Assembly: GCF_012395185.1 (NCBI RefSeq)
Contig: NZ_JAAZTU010000030.1
Coordinates: 1 to 56,361, forward strand
Direction: 5' to 3'
Origin: Vibrio aestuarianus
GTDB lineage: Bacteria > Pseudomonadota > Gammaproteobacteria > Enterobacterales > Vibrionaceae
Length of the DNA: 56,361 bases
The notes under the pieces are model-generated. The model ran no database searches and was not told the DNA's origin. It worked only from the letters and a program-made list of their open reading frames with translations. Positions 25,144 to 36,637 of the stretch are shown piece by piece. Numbering within the stretch: position 1 is the first letter of the stretch; each line of letters starts with the position of its first letter. Made by a program: the position numbers and the translations under genes.

Positions 25144-26754
25144 TTAGTGGCGGAAGTGACGCATGCCAGTAAAGATCATAGCCATACCGTGTTCGTCAGC
25201 AGCGGCAATGACTTCGTCGTCACGCATAGAGCCGCCAGGTTGGATCACGCATTTAATACCAGCTTCTGCAGCGGCATCGATGCCGTCACGGAATGGGAAG
25301 AAAGCGTCTGATGCCATCACACAACCTTCCACTTGTAGTCCTTCATCTGCGGCTTTAATGCCGGCAATTTTCGCCGAGTAGACGCGGCTCATTTGGCCTG
25401 CGCCGACACCGATAGTCATATCACCTTTAGAGTAAACAATGGCGTTAGATTTCACGTACTTCGCTACCTTCCAGCAAAATAGTGCGTCTTTTAGCTCTTC
25501 TTCGGTTGGCTGGCGCTTAGAAACAACTTTAAGCTCGTCGGCTGAAACCATGCCTTGGTCACGGTCTTGTACCAGTAATCCGCCATTAACGCGCTTAACA
25601 TCAAAACCAGTGGTCTTCGTTGACCATTGACCACACTCAAGTAGGCGAACGTTTTTCTTCGCCGCAACCACTTCTACCGCTTCTGCTGAAACAGAAGGGG
25701 CGATGATCACTTCAACAAATTGACGTTCTACGATCGCGGCTGCGGTTTGGGCGTCTAGCTCACGGTTGAACGCGATGATGCCACCAAAGGCAGACGTTGG
25801 GTCAGTTTGGTAAGCGCGGTTATAAGCTTCAAGAATGTCATTACCCAGTGCAACACCACATGGGTTAGCGTGTTTTACAATCACGCACGCAGGCTCAGCG
25901 AATTCTTTTACGCACTCAAGCGCTGCGTCTGTATCGGCAATGTTGTTGTAAGACAGTGCTTTACCTTGAATTTGGCGAGCCGTTGAGACTGACGCTTCCT
26001 CTGGGTTGGCTTCAACGTAGAAAGCAGCCGCTTGGTGGCTGTTCTCACCGTAGCGCATGTCTTGTTTTTTCAGGAATTGTTGGTTGAAAGTGCGAGGGAA
26101 TTTGCTCTCTTCATCAGCCTTCTTTCCTTCTTCATCAAGTAAAGAGGCACCGTAAGACGGAACCATAGTGCCGAAGTAGTTGGCGATCATGCCATCGTAA
26201 GCCGCAGTATGTTCGAAGGCCGCGATCGCAAGGTCAAAACGCGTTTCTAGAGTAAGCGACTGATCGTTAGCATCCATCTCGGCAATCACACGGTCGTAGT
26301 CATGAGCATTCACGACGATAGTGACGTCTTTGTGGTTTTTAGCCGCAGAGCGAACCATGGTTGGGCCACCAATATCAATGTTTTCTACGGCGTCGGCTAG
26401 GGTACAGCCCGCTTTTGCTACCGTTTCAGCAAAGGGATACAAGTTCACGACTACCATATCAATGGCTTGAATACCGTGTTTTTCCATGATTTCATCATCT
26501 TGGCCGCGACGGCCCAGTACACCGCCATGCACTTTCGGGTGCAGTGTTTTTACACGACCATCCATCATTTCAGGGAAACCGGTATAGTCAGAAACTTCTG
26601 TTACAGCAATACCTTGGTCTGCCAATAGGCGAGCGGTGCCGCCAGTAGAAAGAATATCGACACCACGCTTGGTTAGTGCTTGAGCGAACTCAACAATGCC
26701 GGTTTTGTCTGATACGCTGATCAATGCGCGGTGAATAGGACGAGCGTTATTCAT
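25144..26754 (-). CDS. purH: Bifunctional AICAR formyltransferase/IMP cyclohydrolase
   Basis: Carries out the last two steps of IMP synthesis. The N-terminal MGS-type cyclohydrolase domain starts with [15 protein letters not shown]; the transformylase domain includes the KHANPCGVA motif (near residue 273) and GVGAGQMSR (near 445), with the end [14 protein letters not shown] (here [11 protein letters not shown]). At 536 residues it is full length. First gene of the purHD operon; the divergent neighbour is a zntR-like gene. Confidence 0.96.
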   Translation of the reverse strand: MNNARPIHRALISVSDKTGIVEFAQALTKRGVDILSTGGTARLLADQGIAVTEVSDYTGFPEMMDGRVKTLHPKVHGGVLGRRGQDDEIMEKHGIQAIDMVVVNLYPFAETVAKAGCTLADAVENIDIGGPTMVRSAAKNHKDVTIVVNAHDYDRVIAEMDANDQSLTLETRFDLAIAAFEHTAAYDGMIANYFGTMVPSYGASLLDEEGKKADEESKFPRTFNQQFLKKQDMRYGENSHQAAAFYVEANPEEASVSTARQIQGKALSYNNIADTDAALECVKEFAEPACVIVKHANPCGVALGNDILEAYNRAYQTDPTSAFGGIIAFNRELDAQTAAAIVERQFVEVIIAPSVSAEAVEVVAAKKNVRLLECGQWSTKTTGFDVKRVNGGLLVQDRDQGMVSADELKVVSKRQPTEEELKDALFCWKVAKYVKSNAIVYSKGDMTIGVGAGQMSRVYSAKIAGIKAADEGLQVEGCVMASDAFFPFRDGIDAAAEAGIKCVIQPGGSMRDDEVIAAADEHGMAMIFTGMRHFRH

Positions 26755-26918
26755 GCTTCGGTCTTCCTCAAATCATGGAGTTAATGGGAAATTTGATGGC
26801 GCACATTCTAACCAAATAATTACAAAAAAGCTCGCGCAATCGTTTGGCATCGCAAAAATATTTGTAAAAATGGCGATGTTAGGCAATAAAGGTTACGAAA
26901 AGGTTAATTGAGGTGCTT

Positions 26919-27323
26919 ATGTTTCAGATTGGTGAATTGGCAAAACGCTGCACTGTATCGACAGATACATTACGTTTTTATGAGAAAAACGCACTGATTA
27001 AGCCAGCAGGGCGCAGTGAGTCTGGTTACCGCTTATATAATGAAGAAAACCAGCAACAAGTCTGTTTTATTCTTAAGGCGAAAGGCGTCGGGTTGAGTTT
27101 AGATGAGATAAAAGAACTGTTAGAAATTAAATTAGAGGCAACAACGCACAGTTGCGCTGAAGTGAAATCGATCACCTCAGCAAAATTGAGGTCAATCGAC
27201 CAAAAAATTGCTGAACTGACCACTATTCGTCAAGCATTAAAGAAAATTAACGATGCATGCTGCGGTCACGCCGAAGATAACGCCAGCCATTGCTCTATTT
27301 TAACCGCGTTAGCTGACGGTTAA
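26919..27323 (+). CDS. zntR: MerR-family zinc-responsive regulator (ZntR-like)
   Basis: A 134-residue MerR-type activator. The N-terminal helix-turn-helix (IGELAKRCTVSTDTLRFYEK) and dimer helix are typical, and the metal-binding residues of E. coli ZntR are all conserved in place: Cys79, Cys114, Cys115 and Cys125 in ACCGHAEDNASHCSIL. This favours Zn(II) (or Cd/Pb) over copper or mercury. I start at the ATG 26919, which has GAGG 5 bases upstream, not the GTG two codons before. The zinc exporter gene zntA is not in the window, so its target lies elsewhere. Confidence 0.85.
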   Translation: MFQIGELAKRCTVSTDTLRFYEKNALIKPAGRSESGYRLYNEENQQQVCFILKAKGVGLSLDEIKELLEIKLEATTHSCAEVKSITSAKLRSIDQKIAELTTIRQALKKINDACCGHAEDNASHCSILTALADG

Positions 27324-27380
27324 TTTTTCAACGTTGTTGGCGTTAGTTGCTATTAAGGTAAGGCGTTGAGTCTCCCTGAG

Positions 27381-29021
27381 CTAAACCTTAAACACACCCA
27401 CGCTACGAGCGAGTTGCTGGCCGCTTTGCATCAGTTGTTCGCTGGCGGCGACAACTTGGTTCGCTTGCGCTGCCGCTTGGGTGCTGTGATCAGCGATGTT
27501 AGTTAAGTTGCGGCTGATTTCATCGGTCGCCATCGTTTGCTGCGAGCTGGCTTCTGCGATGTGCTCATTGAGCGATAAAATAGCATTCACTTGCTCATCA
27601 ATTTCATTAAGCATTTGCTGTGCAAGATCAGCCTGTTCTTGAGTTGCTTTTGATTGTTGCTGAGTTTGTTCCATCGACTGGCTAAGCTCTTTGGCGCGAC
27701 TTTGCAAGCTAGCAATGATCTGTTCAATTTCATTGGTGCTGGTTTGAGTGCGAGTTGCCAGTGCACGCACTTCATCGGCAACTACCGCAAAACCTCGTCC
27801 TTGCTCACCCGCACGAGCCGCCTCAATGGCGGCGTTCAGTGCCAATAAATTGGTTTGCTCTGCCACGCCACGGATCACCGCCAGTACTGCACCGACGTCT
27901 TGCGTTTCTTTAGTTAGGCTTTGAGTCGTCACTTCGGTAGCGGTTAATAAGTCGGATAATGAATCCATGTAGCTTGAGGCTTTGGCTATCACGGCACTAC
28001 CTGCTTGGCCTTTTTCACTCGCGGTTTGCGCAGCTTTGGCTGCATCGTGGGCGGAGTTGGCGACCTCTTGGTTGCTTGCATGTAACTCATTCATCGCCGA
28101 AGCTACAGTATCGACGGATTGCTGTTGATCCATGGCTTTATTTGATGCGTTTTGCGCTACCTGTGTTAACTCAATGGCAGAGCCTGTGATGTGTTCAGTC
28201 ACAGGATTTATATCTTGAACAATGTGACGAATTTTGGCCGTAAACTCATTGAAAGCTTGTGCGATGTGCGAGAGTTCGTCATTGCCTTTTACGTTCAACT
28301 GCTTGGTCAAGTCGCCATCGCCTTTGGCGATCTCTTCCAATGCATTTTGCGTTTCTTCACAGGGCTGAGTAATGCTGCGACTGATCACGGCAGAAAGGGC
28401 GATCATCACAATAATAACACCGCTAAGTAGCATGAGAACCGACTGAATGCGTTGCCAGATCAGTGCGTTAACATCATCAATATACACCCCAGTCCCAATG
28501 ATCCATCCCCAAGGCTTAAACAGTTTTACGTATGAAATCTTTTCTACATCAACCTCTGAACCTGGTTTTGGCCACATATAGCTGACAAATCCCTCGCCTT
28601 GTTTTCTGGTGACATTAACGAATTCGACGAAAAGGTTTTTACCGGTTGGATCTTTGACCGCTGAGAGATTTTTTCCATCCAACTGCGGTTTAATCGGGTG
28701 CATGACCATTCTTGGTTCGGAGTCATTGATCCAGAAATAATCTTCATTTTGATAGCGAAGTGTAGCAATGGCTTGTTTGGCTTGCGTTTGAGCTTGTTGT
28801 TGAGACAGCGAGCCACTTTGTTGTAATTGATGGTAATGCTCAAGCAAACTATGCCCCGTCTCCACCAAATGACGCGTTTTGGTTTGCTTTGCGGTCATCA
28901 GATCATCTTGATAATCATTGATCATCGAAATAAAAGGGATCAGCAACAGCAGCGTGATAACGCTTGTCAGCAAGAATAAACGGGTTCTGATTTTGGTGTG
29001 GCGTAAGCTGGATAGGGCCAT
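27381..29021 (-). CDS. Methyl-accepting chemotaxis protein with sCache_2 sensor
   Basis: A transmembrane chemoreceptor of 546 residues: membrane segment 1 (about residues 15-35), a single-Cache (sCache_2) periplasmic sensor with [18 protein letters not shown] near 100, membrane segment 2 near 190, HAMP, and the cytoplasmic coiled signalling domain with the hairpin tip [20 protein letters not shown]. Ligand is unknown; sCache_2 receptors often bind small organic acids. I start at the ATG 29021 because AAGGAGTG is well placed; an upstream ATG at 29069 adds 16 residues. Single gene. Confidence 0.92.
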   Translation of the reverse strand: MALSSLRHTKIRTRLFLLTSVITLLLLIPFISMINDYQDDLMTAKQTKTRHLVETGHSLLEHYHQLQQSGSLSQQQAQTQAKQAIATLRYQNEDYFWINDSEPRMVMHPIKPQLDGKNLSAVKDPTGKNLFVEFVNVTRKQGEGFVSYMWPKPGSEVDVEKISYVKLFKPWGWIIGTGVYIDDVNALIWQRIQSVLMLLSGVIIVMIALSAVISRSITQPCEETQNALEEIAKGDGDLTKQLNVKGNDELSHIAQAFNEFTAKIRHIVQDINPVTEHITGSAIELTQVAQNASNKAMDQQQSVDTVASAMNELHASNQEVANSAHDAAKAAQTASEKGQAGSAVIAKASSYMDSLSDLLTATEVTTQSLTKETQDVGAVLAVIRGVAEQTNLLALNAAIEAARAGEQGRGFAVVADEVRALATRTQTSTNEIEQIIASLQSRAKELSQSMEQTQQQSKATQEQADLAQQMLNEIDEQVNAILSLNEHIAEASSQQTMATDEISRNLTNIADHSTQAAAQANQVVAASEQLMQSGQQLARSVGVFKV

Positions 29022-29184
29022 AAACTTCACTCCTTGAATACGGCTAGTGATACTTCTCGAAAGAATCATTTTTTTATTAGAGATCTTATTATGGTTGAAG
29101 TTTGCACATAAATGGCTGGATTTCTAAAAAATTGAACATACCAGAGTGCATTTTTTGCGTAAATGCGACTAAAGGAGAAGTAAG

Positions 29185-29226
29185 ATGTCAGTTTATTCTA
29201 GAGTCCACATTTTGGGGTACATATAA
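29185..29226 (+). CDS. Possible 13-residue peptide with a strong ribosome site
   Basis: AAAGGAGAAGTAAG directly precedes an ATG that opens a 13-codon frame (MSVYSRVHILGYI). It sits in the gap between the chemoreceptor gene and fis on the opposite strand. The only support is the strong Shine-Dalgarno sequence; it could be chance or the start of a decayed gene. Confidence 0.2.
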   Translation: MSVYSRVHILGYI

Positions 29227-29228
29227 AT

Positions 29229-29263
29229 AAAAAGCCACACTCAACAAAGCAAGTGTGGCTTAA
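29229..29263 (-). terminator. Rho-independent terminator after fis
   Basis: On the minus strand AAGCCACACTT and its partner AGTGTGGCTT form a stem followed by TTTTATTTAT. Confidence 0.85.
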
Positions 29264-29288
29264 AATTCAATGGATTAACTAACTATTA

Positions 29289-29585
29289 TTAGTTCATGCC
29301 GTATTTTTTTAGCTTCTTACGAAGAGTACCGCGGTTGATACCCATCATGGTTGCTGCGCGAGTTTGGTTACCGCGAGTGTATTGCATGATGGTGTCTAAT
29401 AGTGGCTGTTCAACTTCAGCGAGAACTAATTCGTATAGTTCTGTTACTTCTTGGCCGTTTAACTGAGCAAGATAGTTTTTAAGAGATGCTTTAACTGAAT
29501 CACGTAATGGTTTTTGCGTGATTTGATCTTGTGAAGTTACGGTTGTTACTGTGAAAGCTTCTGAAGTCAGATTTTGTTCGAACAT
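29289..29585 (-). CDS. fis: Nucleoid-associated protein Fis
   Basis: A 98-residue DNA-bending protein, full length. The C-terminal helix-turn-helix ([24 protein letters not shown], split here as the GNQTRAA and RGTLRKKL parts) and the beta-hairpin N-terminus are standard. It activates rRNA operons and controls nucleoid structure. It follows dusB with 23 bases between, the operon layout of E. coli and V. cholerae. Confidence 0.97.
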   Translation of the reverse strand: MFEQNLTSEAFTVTTVTSQDQITQKPLRDSVKASLKNYLAQLNGQEVTELYELVLAEVEQPLLDTIMQYTRGNQTRAATMMGINRGTLRKKLKKYGMN

Positions 29586-29608
29586 ATGCGGTCTAGCTCT
29601 TCTCTTAA

Positions 29609-30577
29609 TTATGATGCAACGTTATCAAAATAACCTTCTAACGCTTCTATTTGCAGCGGCGCTGCGTCAATAGCGTTGAAGGTACGGCGAAACTCACTCG
29701 CTTGTTGATGCTCTTTTAGGTACCAACCCACGTGCTTACGTGCAATGCGGGGGCCTAAATACTCGCCATAGAAACTATGTAGAGCGTGAACATGACCAAG
29801 CATAATGTCTTTCACTTCCGCAGCCGGAAGTTCAGGCATTGTGGTGCCGTTTTCCAAATAGTGTTGGATTTCTTGAAAAATCCACGGACGACCTTGGGCA
29901 GGGCGTCCAATCATTAAAGCGTCGGCACCAGTGTAATCCAGTACGTACTTCGCCTTCTCTGGGCTATCGATATCACCGTTAGCGATAACCGGAATGGAGA
30001 TGGCTTGTTTCACCGCTTTAATGCTGTCGTATTCGGCCTCGCCTTTGTACATACACGCTTTGGTTCTCCCATGCAGGGCCAAGGCTTGTATGCCGCAGTC
30101 TTCGGCTAATTTAGCGATCTGGACACAGTTTTTATTGTCTGTATCCCAGCCGGTGCGGGTCTTCAATGTCACTGGGACATCGACTGCATTCACTACTGCT
30201 TTCAGGATCTGTTCTATCGTGTCCGGAAATTGCAGCAATGCAGAACCTGCTAGCTTCTTATTCACTTTTTTTGCTGGACAACCCATGTTGATATCGATGA
30301 TCTGAGCACCGTTTTCAACACTGAACTGGGCGGCATCTGCCATCAACTGTGGGTCGGCTCCGGCAATTTGTACAGAGCGAATGCCCGATTCGCCTTCATG
30401 TACCATGCGTTGTTTCGACTTTGACGTTTTCCATAGAGCCGGATTTGAGGACATCATTTCACTGACGGCCATTCCCGCTCCATAGCGAAGGCACAACTCT
30501 CGAAACGGTCTGTCGGTCACTCCCGCCATGGGAGCAACGATAAGTTTGTTCTTAAGTTGATAGTTTCCGATTTTCAA
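29609..30577 (-). CDS. dusB: tRNA-dihydrouridine synthase B
   Basis: FMN enzyme that reduces uridine to dihydrouridine at fixed tRNA positions. The protein matches DusB from its first residues ([24 protein letters not shown]), with the catalytic Cys in [11 protein letters not shown] and HGRTKACMY later. Starting at the TTG at 30577 gives 322 residues, the usual length; an ATG at 30631 would add 18 residues with no family match ([10 protein letters not shown]...), so the start is a choice between these two. It is first in the dusB-fis operon; fis expression depends on it. The upstream gap to prmA holds its promoter. Confidence 0.93.
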   Translation of the reverse strand: MKIGNYQLKNKLIVAPMAGVTDRPFRELCLRYGAGMAVSEMMSSNPALWKTSKSKQRMVHEGESGIRSVQIAGADPQLMADAAQFSVENGAQIIDINMGCPAKKVNKKLAGSALLQFPDTIEQILKAVVNAVDVPVTLKTRTGWDTDNKNCVQIAKLAEDCGIQALALHGRTKACMYKGEAEYDSIKAVKQAISIPVIANGDIDSPEKAKYVLDYTGADALMIGRPAQGRPWIFQEIQHYLENGTTMPELPAAEVKDIMLGHVHALHSFYGEYLGPRIARKHVGWYLKEHQQASEFRRTFNAIDAAPLQIEALEGYFDNVAS

Positions 30578-30716
30578 AACGTCATCACAGTTCTGTACCA
30601 GCAAGGGCGCGCATTTTACGCATTTTTTCACTGCGTGAAAAGACTAATATTTGAGCATTTACTATTTGTTTTAGTAATTTGTATAAAATACAGTCAATTA
30701 GCGCGCAAAGTCTTAT

Positions 30717-31604
30717 CTAGCCTTGCTTGCGACCAGAGATTCGACACCATTCACTTTGCTCAATGATAGGATCGATGTGAAGTTCATCACGGTAATGGTT
30801 GGCAACATCTTCAGCTTGAGTATCTAACACGCCAGACATCGCTAGCACACCATTTGGCTTCACTAGGCTCTTGATGATGGCGTTAAGTTCACGCAATGGA
30901 CCTGCCAGAATGTTAGCGACAACTACATCAGCAATCAGTCCTTCAGGTTGATCTTGCGGTAAGTAAACTTCGAGTTGGTCAGCCACACCATTACGTTGTG
31001 CGTTGTCTTTGGACGCCAACAGTGCTTGTGGGTCGATATCAATCCCGATAACTTTTGCTGCGCCTAATTTGATGGCAGCAATGGCCAAAATACCAGAGCC
31101 ACAACCAAAATCGATCACGGTTTTGCCTGATAGGTCTAAGCTTTCTAGCCACTCTAAGCAGAGCGCTGTTGTTGGGTGAGTACCGGTGCCAAAGGCCAGG
31201 CCAGGGTCAAGCATTACGTTTACTGCATCTGGTTCTGGAATGTCGCGCCAGCTTGGGCAGATCCATAAGCGTTGACCAAATTTCATTGGGTGGAAGTTAT
31301 CCATCCATTCGCGTTCCCAGTCTTTGTCTTCGAGCTGTTCAACTTTGTAGGCAAAGTCTTGGCTGAGTAGTTGGCTTGCTTGAATTTGTTCAAGCACCCA
31401 AGCGGTATCGGCTTCGGCATCATACAGTGCCAAAATATCAGTATCACCCCACAGGCGCGTTTCACCCGGTAGTGGTTCGAATACTGGGGTGTCTTGTGCG
31501 TCAAGGAAAGTAACTGATAATGCTCCAGTTTCTTCCATCAGCATATCGCCAATTTGTTCCGCATTGGCGTTAGTTGCGTTCAGTTTAATTTGAATCCAAG
31601 GCAT
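30717..31604 (-). CDS. prmA: Ribosomal protein L11 methyltransferase
   Basis: Trimethylates lysines and the N-terminus of ribosomal protein L11 with S-adenosylmethionine. A 295-residue protein with the SAM motif [15 protein letters not shown] (near residue 162) and the [11 protein letters not shown] segment (motif IV, NxxxPP replaced by NILAGPL as usual for PrmA). Position upstream of dusB-fis is conserved across gammaproteobacteria. Confidence 0.95.
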   Translation of the reverse strand: MPWIQIKLNATNANAEQIGDMLMEETGALSVTFLDAQDTPVFEPLPGETRLWGDTDILALYDAEADTAWVLEQIQASQLLSQDFAYKVEQLEDKDWEREWMDNFHPMKFGQRLWICPSWRDIPEPDAVNVMLDPGLAFGTGTHPTTALCLEWLESLDLSGKTVIDFGCGSGILAIAAIKLGAAKVIGIDIDPQALLASKDNAQRNGVADQLEVYLPQDQPEGLIADVVVANILAGPLRELNAIIKSLVKPNGVLAMSGVLDTQAEDVANHYRDELHIDPIIEQSEWCRISGRKQG

Positions 31605-31673
31605 GTCAGTTGCTCTTTCATATCGTCAAGTGGCGCAGAGTTTAGCAGAAAGTTACTCAGCTGCCGAAAACAA

Positions 31674-31697
31674 AAATGCTCACCGAAGTGAGCATTT
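31674..31697 (-). terminator. Terminator after accC
   Basis: AAATGCTCAC pairs with GTGAGCATTT around a short loop, with A-run and T-run at the two ends, just before the accC stop side. It ends the aroQ-accBC transcript. Confidence 0.75.
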
Positions 31698-31716
31698 GGA
31701 ATTTCGCTATGCGAGA

Positions 31717-33063
31717 TTAGTGTTGCAGACCAAGCTTCTTCTCTAGGTAGTGGATGTTGGCACCACCGTGTTGGAAGTTTTCGTCTTGCATGATCGACTG
31801 TTGAAGCGTGATGTTGGTTTTGATGCCATCAACAATCATTTCATTGAGCGCATTCTTCATGCGCGCAATCGCTACGTCACGGTTTTCACCGTAAGTGATC
31901 AGCTTACCAATCATTGAATCGTAATGCGGTGGTACGGTGTAGCCCGCATAAATGTGTGATTCCCAACGAACACCCATGCCGCCTGGCGCGTGGAAGTGTT
32001 CAATTTTACCCGGTGAAGGTAGGAAGCGCACTGGATCTTCAGCATTGATACGACACTCGATAGCATGGCCACGAATCTTAATATCATCTTGAGTAAATGA
32101 CAGTGGTTGGCCTGCGGCAACGCGTAGCTGCTCTTTGATAAGGTCAACGCCTGTTACCATTTCTGTTACTGGGTGTTCTACCTGAATACGAGTATTCATT
32201 TCGATGAAGTAGAACTCACCGTTTTCGTACAAGAATTCGAAAGTACCGGCACCGCGGTAGCCGATTTCGATACAAGCACGAGTACAGCGTTCGCCGATGT
32301 ACTTACGCATCTCTTCAGTGATACCAGGCGCTGGAGCTTCTTCCACCACTTTTTGGTGACGACGCTGCATTGAGCAGTCACGTTCACCTAGGTGGATTGC
32401 ACCGCCTTGGCCATCAGCAATGATTTGTACTTCAACGTGACGTGGGTTCTCAAGGAATTTTTCCATGTAAACTACATCGTTGTTAAAAGCTGATTTTGCT
32501 TCAGCGCGAGTCATCGCAATAGCTTGAATCAATTCACCTTCAGAGCGAACCACACGCATACCACGACCGCCACCGCCACCAGAGGCTTTGATGATCACTG
32601 GGTAGCCGATACGTTTCGCGTGTGCTTTATTTTTTGCATCGTCACCGTCAAGTGGGCCATCAGAACCCGGAACGCATGGTACGCCTGCTTTTTTCATCGC
32701 ATTGATAGCGGATACTTTGTCGCCCATCATGCGGATTGTATCGGCTTTTGGACCTACAAAAATGAAACCAGAGCGCTCTACTTGTTCAGCAAAGTCTGCG
32801 TTTTCAGATAAGAAGCCGTACCCTGGGTGAATCGCTACCGCGCCAGTGACTTCTGCGGCAGAAATAATGCGAGGAATATTTAGGTAGCTATCGATACCAC
32901 GAGCAGGACCAATACACACGGTTTCATCTGCAAGCAGTACGTGTTTTAGATCTCGGTCAGCCGTTGAGTGAACGGCAACGGTTTTGATACCGAGTTCTTT
33001 ACATGCGCGAAGAATACGAAGTGCAATTTCACCTCGGTTCGCGATGACTAATTTGTCTAACAT
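31717..33063 (-). CDS. accC: Biotin carboxylase subunit of acetyl-CoA carboxylase
   Basis: ATP-grasp enzyme that carboxylates the biotin of AccB, first step of fatty acid synthesis. It has the N-terminal [14 protein letters not shown] motif, the glycine loop [10 protein letters not shown] near 165, and the biotin-carboxylase signature region [19 protein letters not shown]. At 448 residues it is full length. It starts 15 bases after accB, last gene of the operon. Confidence 0.97.
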   Translation of the reverse strand: MLDKLVIANRGEIALRILRACKELGIKTVAVHSTADRDLKHVLLADETVCIGPARGIDSYLNIPRIISAAEVTGAVAIHPGYGFLSENADFAEQVERSGFIFVGPKADTIRMMGDKVSAINAMKKAGVPCVPGSDGPLDGDDAKNKAHAKRIGYPVIIKASGGGGGRGMRVVRSEGELIQAIAMTRAEAKSAFNNDVVYMEKFLENPRHVEVQIIADGQGGAIHLGERDCSMQRRHQKVVEEAPAPGITEEMRKYIGERCTRACIEIGYRGAGTFEFLYENGEFYFIEMNTRIQVEHPVTEMVTGVDLIKEQLRVAAGQPLSFTQDDIKIRGHAIECRINAEDPVRFLPSPGKIEHFHAPGGMGVRWESHIYAGYTVPPHYDSMIGKLITYGENRDVAIARMKNALNEMIVDGIKTNITLQQSIMQDENFQHGGANIHYLEKKLGLQH

Positions 33064-33078
33064 AAGAGGAAACCTCGA

Positions 33079-33534
33079 TTACTCGATAACAACAAGTGGT
33101 TGGTCGAATTCAACGTTCTGGCCATCTTCAAGTAGAATGGCAGTCACCACGCCTGACTTGTCCGCTTCGATTTGGTTCATCATTTTCATCGCTTCAACGA
33201 TACATAAAGTGTCGCCTACAGAAACAGATTGACCAACTTCAACGAATGCTTTTGAGTCTGGACTTGGAGAACGGTAGAAAGTACCTACCATTGGAGAAAG
33301 CACTTGGTGACCAGTTACTACAGCAGGCGCGGCCGCTTCAGCCGTTGGCGCTGCAGGGGCTGCTGTTGGTGCTGCAACTGGTGCAGGTGCAGCGGCGTAA
33401 TGCACTGGAGCCATTTGAGCAGGAGCTGCGTTGCGGCTGATGCGTACTGATTCTTCACCTTCAGAGATTTCTAATTCAGAAATGCCAGATTCTTCTACCA
33501 GTTCGATAAGCTTCTTGATTTTACGAATATCCAT
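33079..33534 (-). CDS. accB: Biotin carboxyl carrier protein
   Basis: Carries the biotin used by AccC and AccA/AccD. The C-terminal lipoyl-like domain has the biotinylation motif EAMKMM with Lys117; an Ala/Pro-rich linker (about residues 35-75) joins it to the N-terminal helix. The ATG at 33534 is chosen because it gives the [17 protein letters not shown] start typical of AccB; an earlier in-frame ATG lies inside aroQ. It sits between aroQ and accC. Confidence 0.96.
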   Translation of the reverse strand: MDIRKIKKLIELVEESGISELEISEGEESVRISRNAAPAQMAPVHYAAAPAPVAAPTAAPAAPTAEAAAPAVVTGHQVLSPMVGTFYRSPSPDSKAFVEVGQSVSVGDTLCIVEAMKMMNQIEADKSGVVTAILLEDGQNVEFDQPLVVIE

Positions 33535-33592
33535 CTTTTCTTTCTCTTTATCTTGTGAATAAGACAGCCCTAGTGGGCTGCAGAGTGTTTGT

Positions 33593-34042
33593 TTACTTTG
33601 CCTGCAATGCGTTAATTGCTGCCGACAAAGCGAATTCATAACCTTGAGCACCTAAACCACAAATCACCCCTTGTGCTTTATCGGACAAGTATGAGTGATG
33701 GCGAAACGCTTCACGTGCGTGAACGTTAGATAAGTGCACTTCAATAAATGGGATAGCGACTCCCAATAGCGCATCTCGCAGTGCGACACTGGTATGCGTA
33801 AACGCTGCAGGATTAATAATGATGAAGTCGACCTTGCCATAAGCATTGTGGATCGCTTCAATCAATTCATATTCACGGTTCGATTGAAGATGTTCCAATT
33901 CAATGTCTGCTTTTTGCGCTTGCTCGCGTAATGTCTCGACAATTTGCGTTAAGGTGTTCGACCCATAGTGCGCAGGCTCACGTAGCCCTAACAGGTTAAG
34001 GTTTGGACCATTTAAGACTAGAATGCGAGATTTTGCAGTCAT
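33593..34042 (-). CDS. aroQ: Type II 3-dehydroquinate dehydratase
   Basis: Third step of the shikimate pathway. A 149-residue flavodoxin-like dodecamer-forming protein with [14 protein letters not shown] at the N-terminus (catalytic Arg and Tyr loop region), [15 protein letters not shown] (catalytic Asn and Thr), and [11 protein letters not shown] with the catalytic His. It heads the aroQ-accB-accC operon, as in many gammaproteobacteria. Confidence 0.96.
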   Translation of the reverse strand: MTAKSRILVLNGPNLNLLGLREPAHYGSNTLTQIVETLREQAQKADIELEHLQSNREYELIEAIHNAYGKVDFIIINPAAFTHTSVALRDALLGVAIPFIEVHLSNVHAREAFRHHSYLSDKAQGVICGLGAQGYEFALSAAINALQAK

Positions 34043-34279
34043 TGTGTAGACATCTCCCTATATCGTGAAACGAATATCAATATTCCCATATAATCTTAAT
34101 GTCAGAGTGAATTTTTCGCAAAAAATTCCCTGTATTTAAGAAATTGCCCCAGATTATAGCTAATTCAGCGCAAATGGCAGCAATTTACTGGTCTTATCAG
34201 ATAGTTTGCTCATTTAATTTTGTAACCGAGTTAACAGAATAAGAATTAACCATTTAATCATTGTGGGAATAGTTTGATG

Positions 34280-34312
34280 AATAGAAAAAGCCGCCACGGT
34301 TGTGACGGCTTG
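34280..34312 (-). terminator. Terminator for acs, beyond the ERIC repeat
   Basis: On the minus strand AGCCGTCAC pairs with GTGGCGGCT (one mismatch-type pair), and TTTTTCTATT follows. The acs transcript would therefore carry the ERIC copy in its 3' end. Confidence 0.75.
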
Positions 34313-34328
34313 ATAGCGTAACCTATTT

Positions 34329-34453
34329 TATACTCTTGCTACTAGAAGTAGCGGTGGTGTTGGCTGCGTTTGTTCACCTCAATCACATCGTTTATCTATG
34401 CTCATGAGGATTTACTCACTTGCCGACTACCTGCGACTCCAAGTCGTTTGGGG
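34329..34453. repeat. ERIC-type repeat, copy 2 (acs 3' side)
   Basis: About 125 bases with the same plan as the copy at 23628 (GGTGTTGGCTGCGTTTGTTCACC, CATCGTTTATCTATGCTCATGAGGA, then CACTTGCCGACTACCTGCGACT in split form), but with more mismatches: the outer arms are eroded. It lies 22 bases beyond the acs stop codon. Confidence 0.8.
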
Positions 34454-34475
34454 AGCGGTGGATTGTTGGCTCCAG

Positions 34476-36425
34476 TTAAGCGATTTCGGCTTTTTCAGCA
34501 ATCAACTTATCCACGACACTTGGGTCAGCTAGGGTCGATGTATCACCGAGGTTGCTAGTATCTCCGGTCGCAATTTTGCGCAAAATACGGCGCATGATTT
34601 TACCTGAACGGGTTTTTGGTAAAGAGTCGGTCCAGTGCAGTACATCTGGAGTGGCGATCGGGCCAATTTCTTTGCGCACCCAATCTTTCACTTCTTTGTG
34701 CAGCTCTGCGCTTGGGTATACTCCATCATTTAAAGTGATATAAGCATAAATCGCTTGGCCTTTAATATCATGTGGGACCCCGACAATCGCCGCTTCAGCA
34801 ATTTTATCAAACGCGACCAGTGCCGATTCAATCTCCGCAGTACCCATTCGGTGTCCAGACACGTTCAATACGTCATCGACACGACCGGTGATCCAGTAGT
34901 AGCCATCTTCATCACGACGAGCGCCATCACTGGTGAAGTACATGCCTCTGAAGGTTGAGAAGTAAGTTTGCTCAAAGCGTTCGTGATCACCGTATACGGT
35001 GCGCATTTGCCCCGGCCATGAGTCCAAAATTACTAAGTTACCTTCGGCAGCGCCTTCAATAATATTGCCCATGTTATCGACCAACGCGGGTTGGACACCA
35101 AAGAAAGGACGAGTTGCCGAGCCTGGTTTTAGCGCAGTTGCGCCCGGTAGTGGTGAGATCAAAATGCCACCGGTTTCGGTTTGCCACCATGTATCGACAA
35201 TAGGAGAATTCTCGTTACCGATGGTTTTGTAATACCACTCCCACGCTTCTGGGTTAATTGGCTCACCCACTGACCCCATAATACGTAAGCTGGTGCGTGA
35301 GGTATCTTTAACCGCTTCGTTACCTTTGGCCATTAAGGCGCGAATTGCTGTTGGTGCGGTATACAAAATGTTGACTTGATGTTTGTCGACGACCTGGCTC
35401 ATGCGGTTGGTGTCTGGATAGTTTGGAACCCCTTCAAACAGAATTGTTTTAGCGCCATTAGCCAGCGGCCCATAAACCAGATAAGTGTGGCCGGTGATCC
35501 AACCTACATCAGCGGTACACCAGAAGGTTTCACCTTGTTGGTAGTCAAATACATATTTGAAGGTCATGGCAGCGTAAACAAGATAGCCACCTGTGGTATG
35601 CAATACGCCTTTTGGTTTACCGGTTGAGCCAGAAGTATAAAGAATAAATAGCGGATCTTCTGCTTTCATCTCTTCTGGTGGGCAGTGGTCAGAAACTTTC
35701 GCTGTCGCTTCATGCCACCATACATCACGGTGATCATGCCAATCAATATCGCCACCAGTACGTTTAAGAACGATAACTTTACTAATAGTTTTCACTTCCG
35801 GGTTGGTCAGCGCTTCATCGACATTTTTCTTCAATGGAACCGCGCGGCCACCGCGAACGCCTTCATCAGCGGTGATCACCACTTTGGAATCTGAATCGAT
35901 AATGCGTCCTGACAACGCTTCAGGAGAGAAACCACCGAATACCACAGTGTGAACAGCGCCAATGCGAGTACAAGCCAGCATGGCAACTGCTGCTTCTGGA
36001 ACCATTGGCATATAAAGGCAAACTACATCGCCTTTGCGTACGCCCTGTTCTTTGAGGGCGTTAGAGAAGCGACAAACTTGCTGGTGTAGCTGGTTGAAAG
36101 TCAGGGTTTTATCGTCGGCAGGGTCATCACCTTCCCAGATAATCGCGACTTCATCACCGCGCGAGGCTAGGTGGCGATCAATACAGTTAGCAGACACATT
36201 TAATGTGCCATCTTCGAACCAACGAATGTCCACATGACCGGTATCGAAAGAGGTGTGCTTCACTTTGGTGAATGGCTTAATCCAATCCACAATCTTGCCG
36301 TGTTCACTCCAGAAACCTTCTGGGTCAGTCACTGATTGTTGGTACATCGCTAGGTAAGTGTCATTATCCGCGTGGGTCTGTGCTTTGATATTCTCTTTTA
36401 CCGGATAAACGTGGGCTTCACTCAT
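34476..36425 (-). CDS. acs: Acetyl-CoA synthetase
   Basis: Activates acetate to acetyl-CoA through acetyl-AMP. A 649-residue adenylate-forming enzyme with [11 protein letters not shown] (near 260), WWQTETGG (near 410) and the C-terminal [11 protein letters not shown] with the Lys that is acetylated by Pat-type enzymes in relatives. The ATG at 36425 has AAGGAG 9 bases upstream and gives the [13 protein letters not shown] start; an upstream ATG adds eight residues. It lies beside genes of the CrbS/CrbR acetate switch, which is known to control acs in V. cholerae. Confidence 0.96.
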   Translation of the reverse strand: MSEAHVYPVKENIKAQTHADNDTYLAMYQQSVTDPEGFWSEHGKIVDWIKPFTKVKHTSFDTGHVDIRWFEDGTLNVSANCIDRHLASRGDEVAIIWEGDDPADDKTLTFNQLHQQVCRFSNALKEQGVRKGDVVCLYMPMVPEAAVAMLACTRIGAVHTVVFGGFSPEALSGRIIDSDSKVVITADEGVRGGRAVPLKKNVDEALTNPEVKTISKVIVLKRTGGDIDWHDHRDVWWHEATAKVSDHCPPEEMKAEDPLFILYTSGSTGKPKGVLHTTGGYLVYAAMTFKYVFDYQQGETFWCTADVGWITGHTYLVYGPLANGAKTILFEGVPNYPDTNRMSQVVDKHQVNILYTAPTAIRALMAKGNEAVKDTSRTSLRIMGSVGEPINPEAWEWYYKTIGNENSPIVDTWWQTETGGILISPLPGATALKPGSATRPFFGVQPALVDNMGNIIEGAAEGNLVILDSWPGQMRTVYGDHERFEQTYFSTFRGMYFTSDGARRDEDGYYWITGRVDDVLNVSGHRMGTAEIESALVAFDKIAEAAIVGVPHDIKGQAIYAYITLNDGVYPSAELHKEVKDWVRKEIGPIATPDVLHWTDSLPKTRSGKIMRRILRKIATGDTSNLGDTSTLADPSVVDKLIAEKAEIA

Positions 36426-36637
36426 TGCTTCTTCTCCTTGTGAATTCACTCAATTTTCCATATTGCTTGATCTAAACAGAGCGGTTTGGAAAATCTGTAT
36501 GCCTCTAACTGTCAGCCAGTCAGCGTTTTTCTACAATTAGACTTTAGGATGAGTGAGCGGCTTTTGTATAAAAAATAGAAACTTATGTTTAAATTTGCGA
36601 GCGGAACTGGCTTGCTATAGCGTGAAAGTGTTTAAAA

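Larger units (their letters stand above)
34043..34475. other. Intergenic region between aroQ and acs
   Basis: 433 bases. It contains the aroQ-accBC promoter region next to aroQ, the acs terminator at 34285 and the second ERIC repeat at 34329. I see no coding capacity that looks real. Confidence 0.6.

Noticed and set aside
33535..33651. Longer accB starting at 33651
   Set aside because: The extra 39 codons overlap aroQ and do not match AccB; the ATG at 33534 gives the standard N-terminus.
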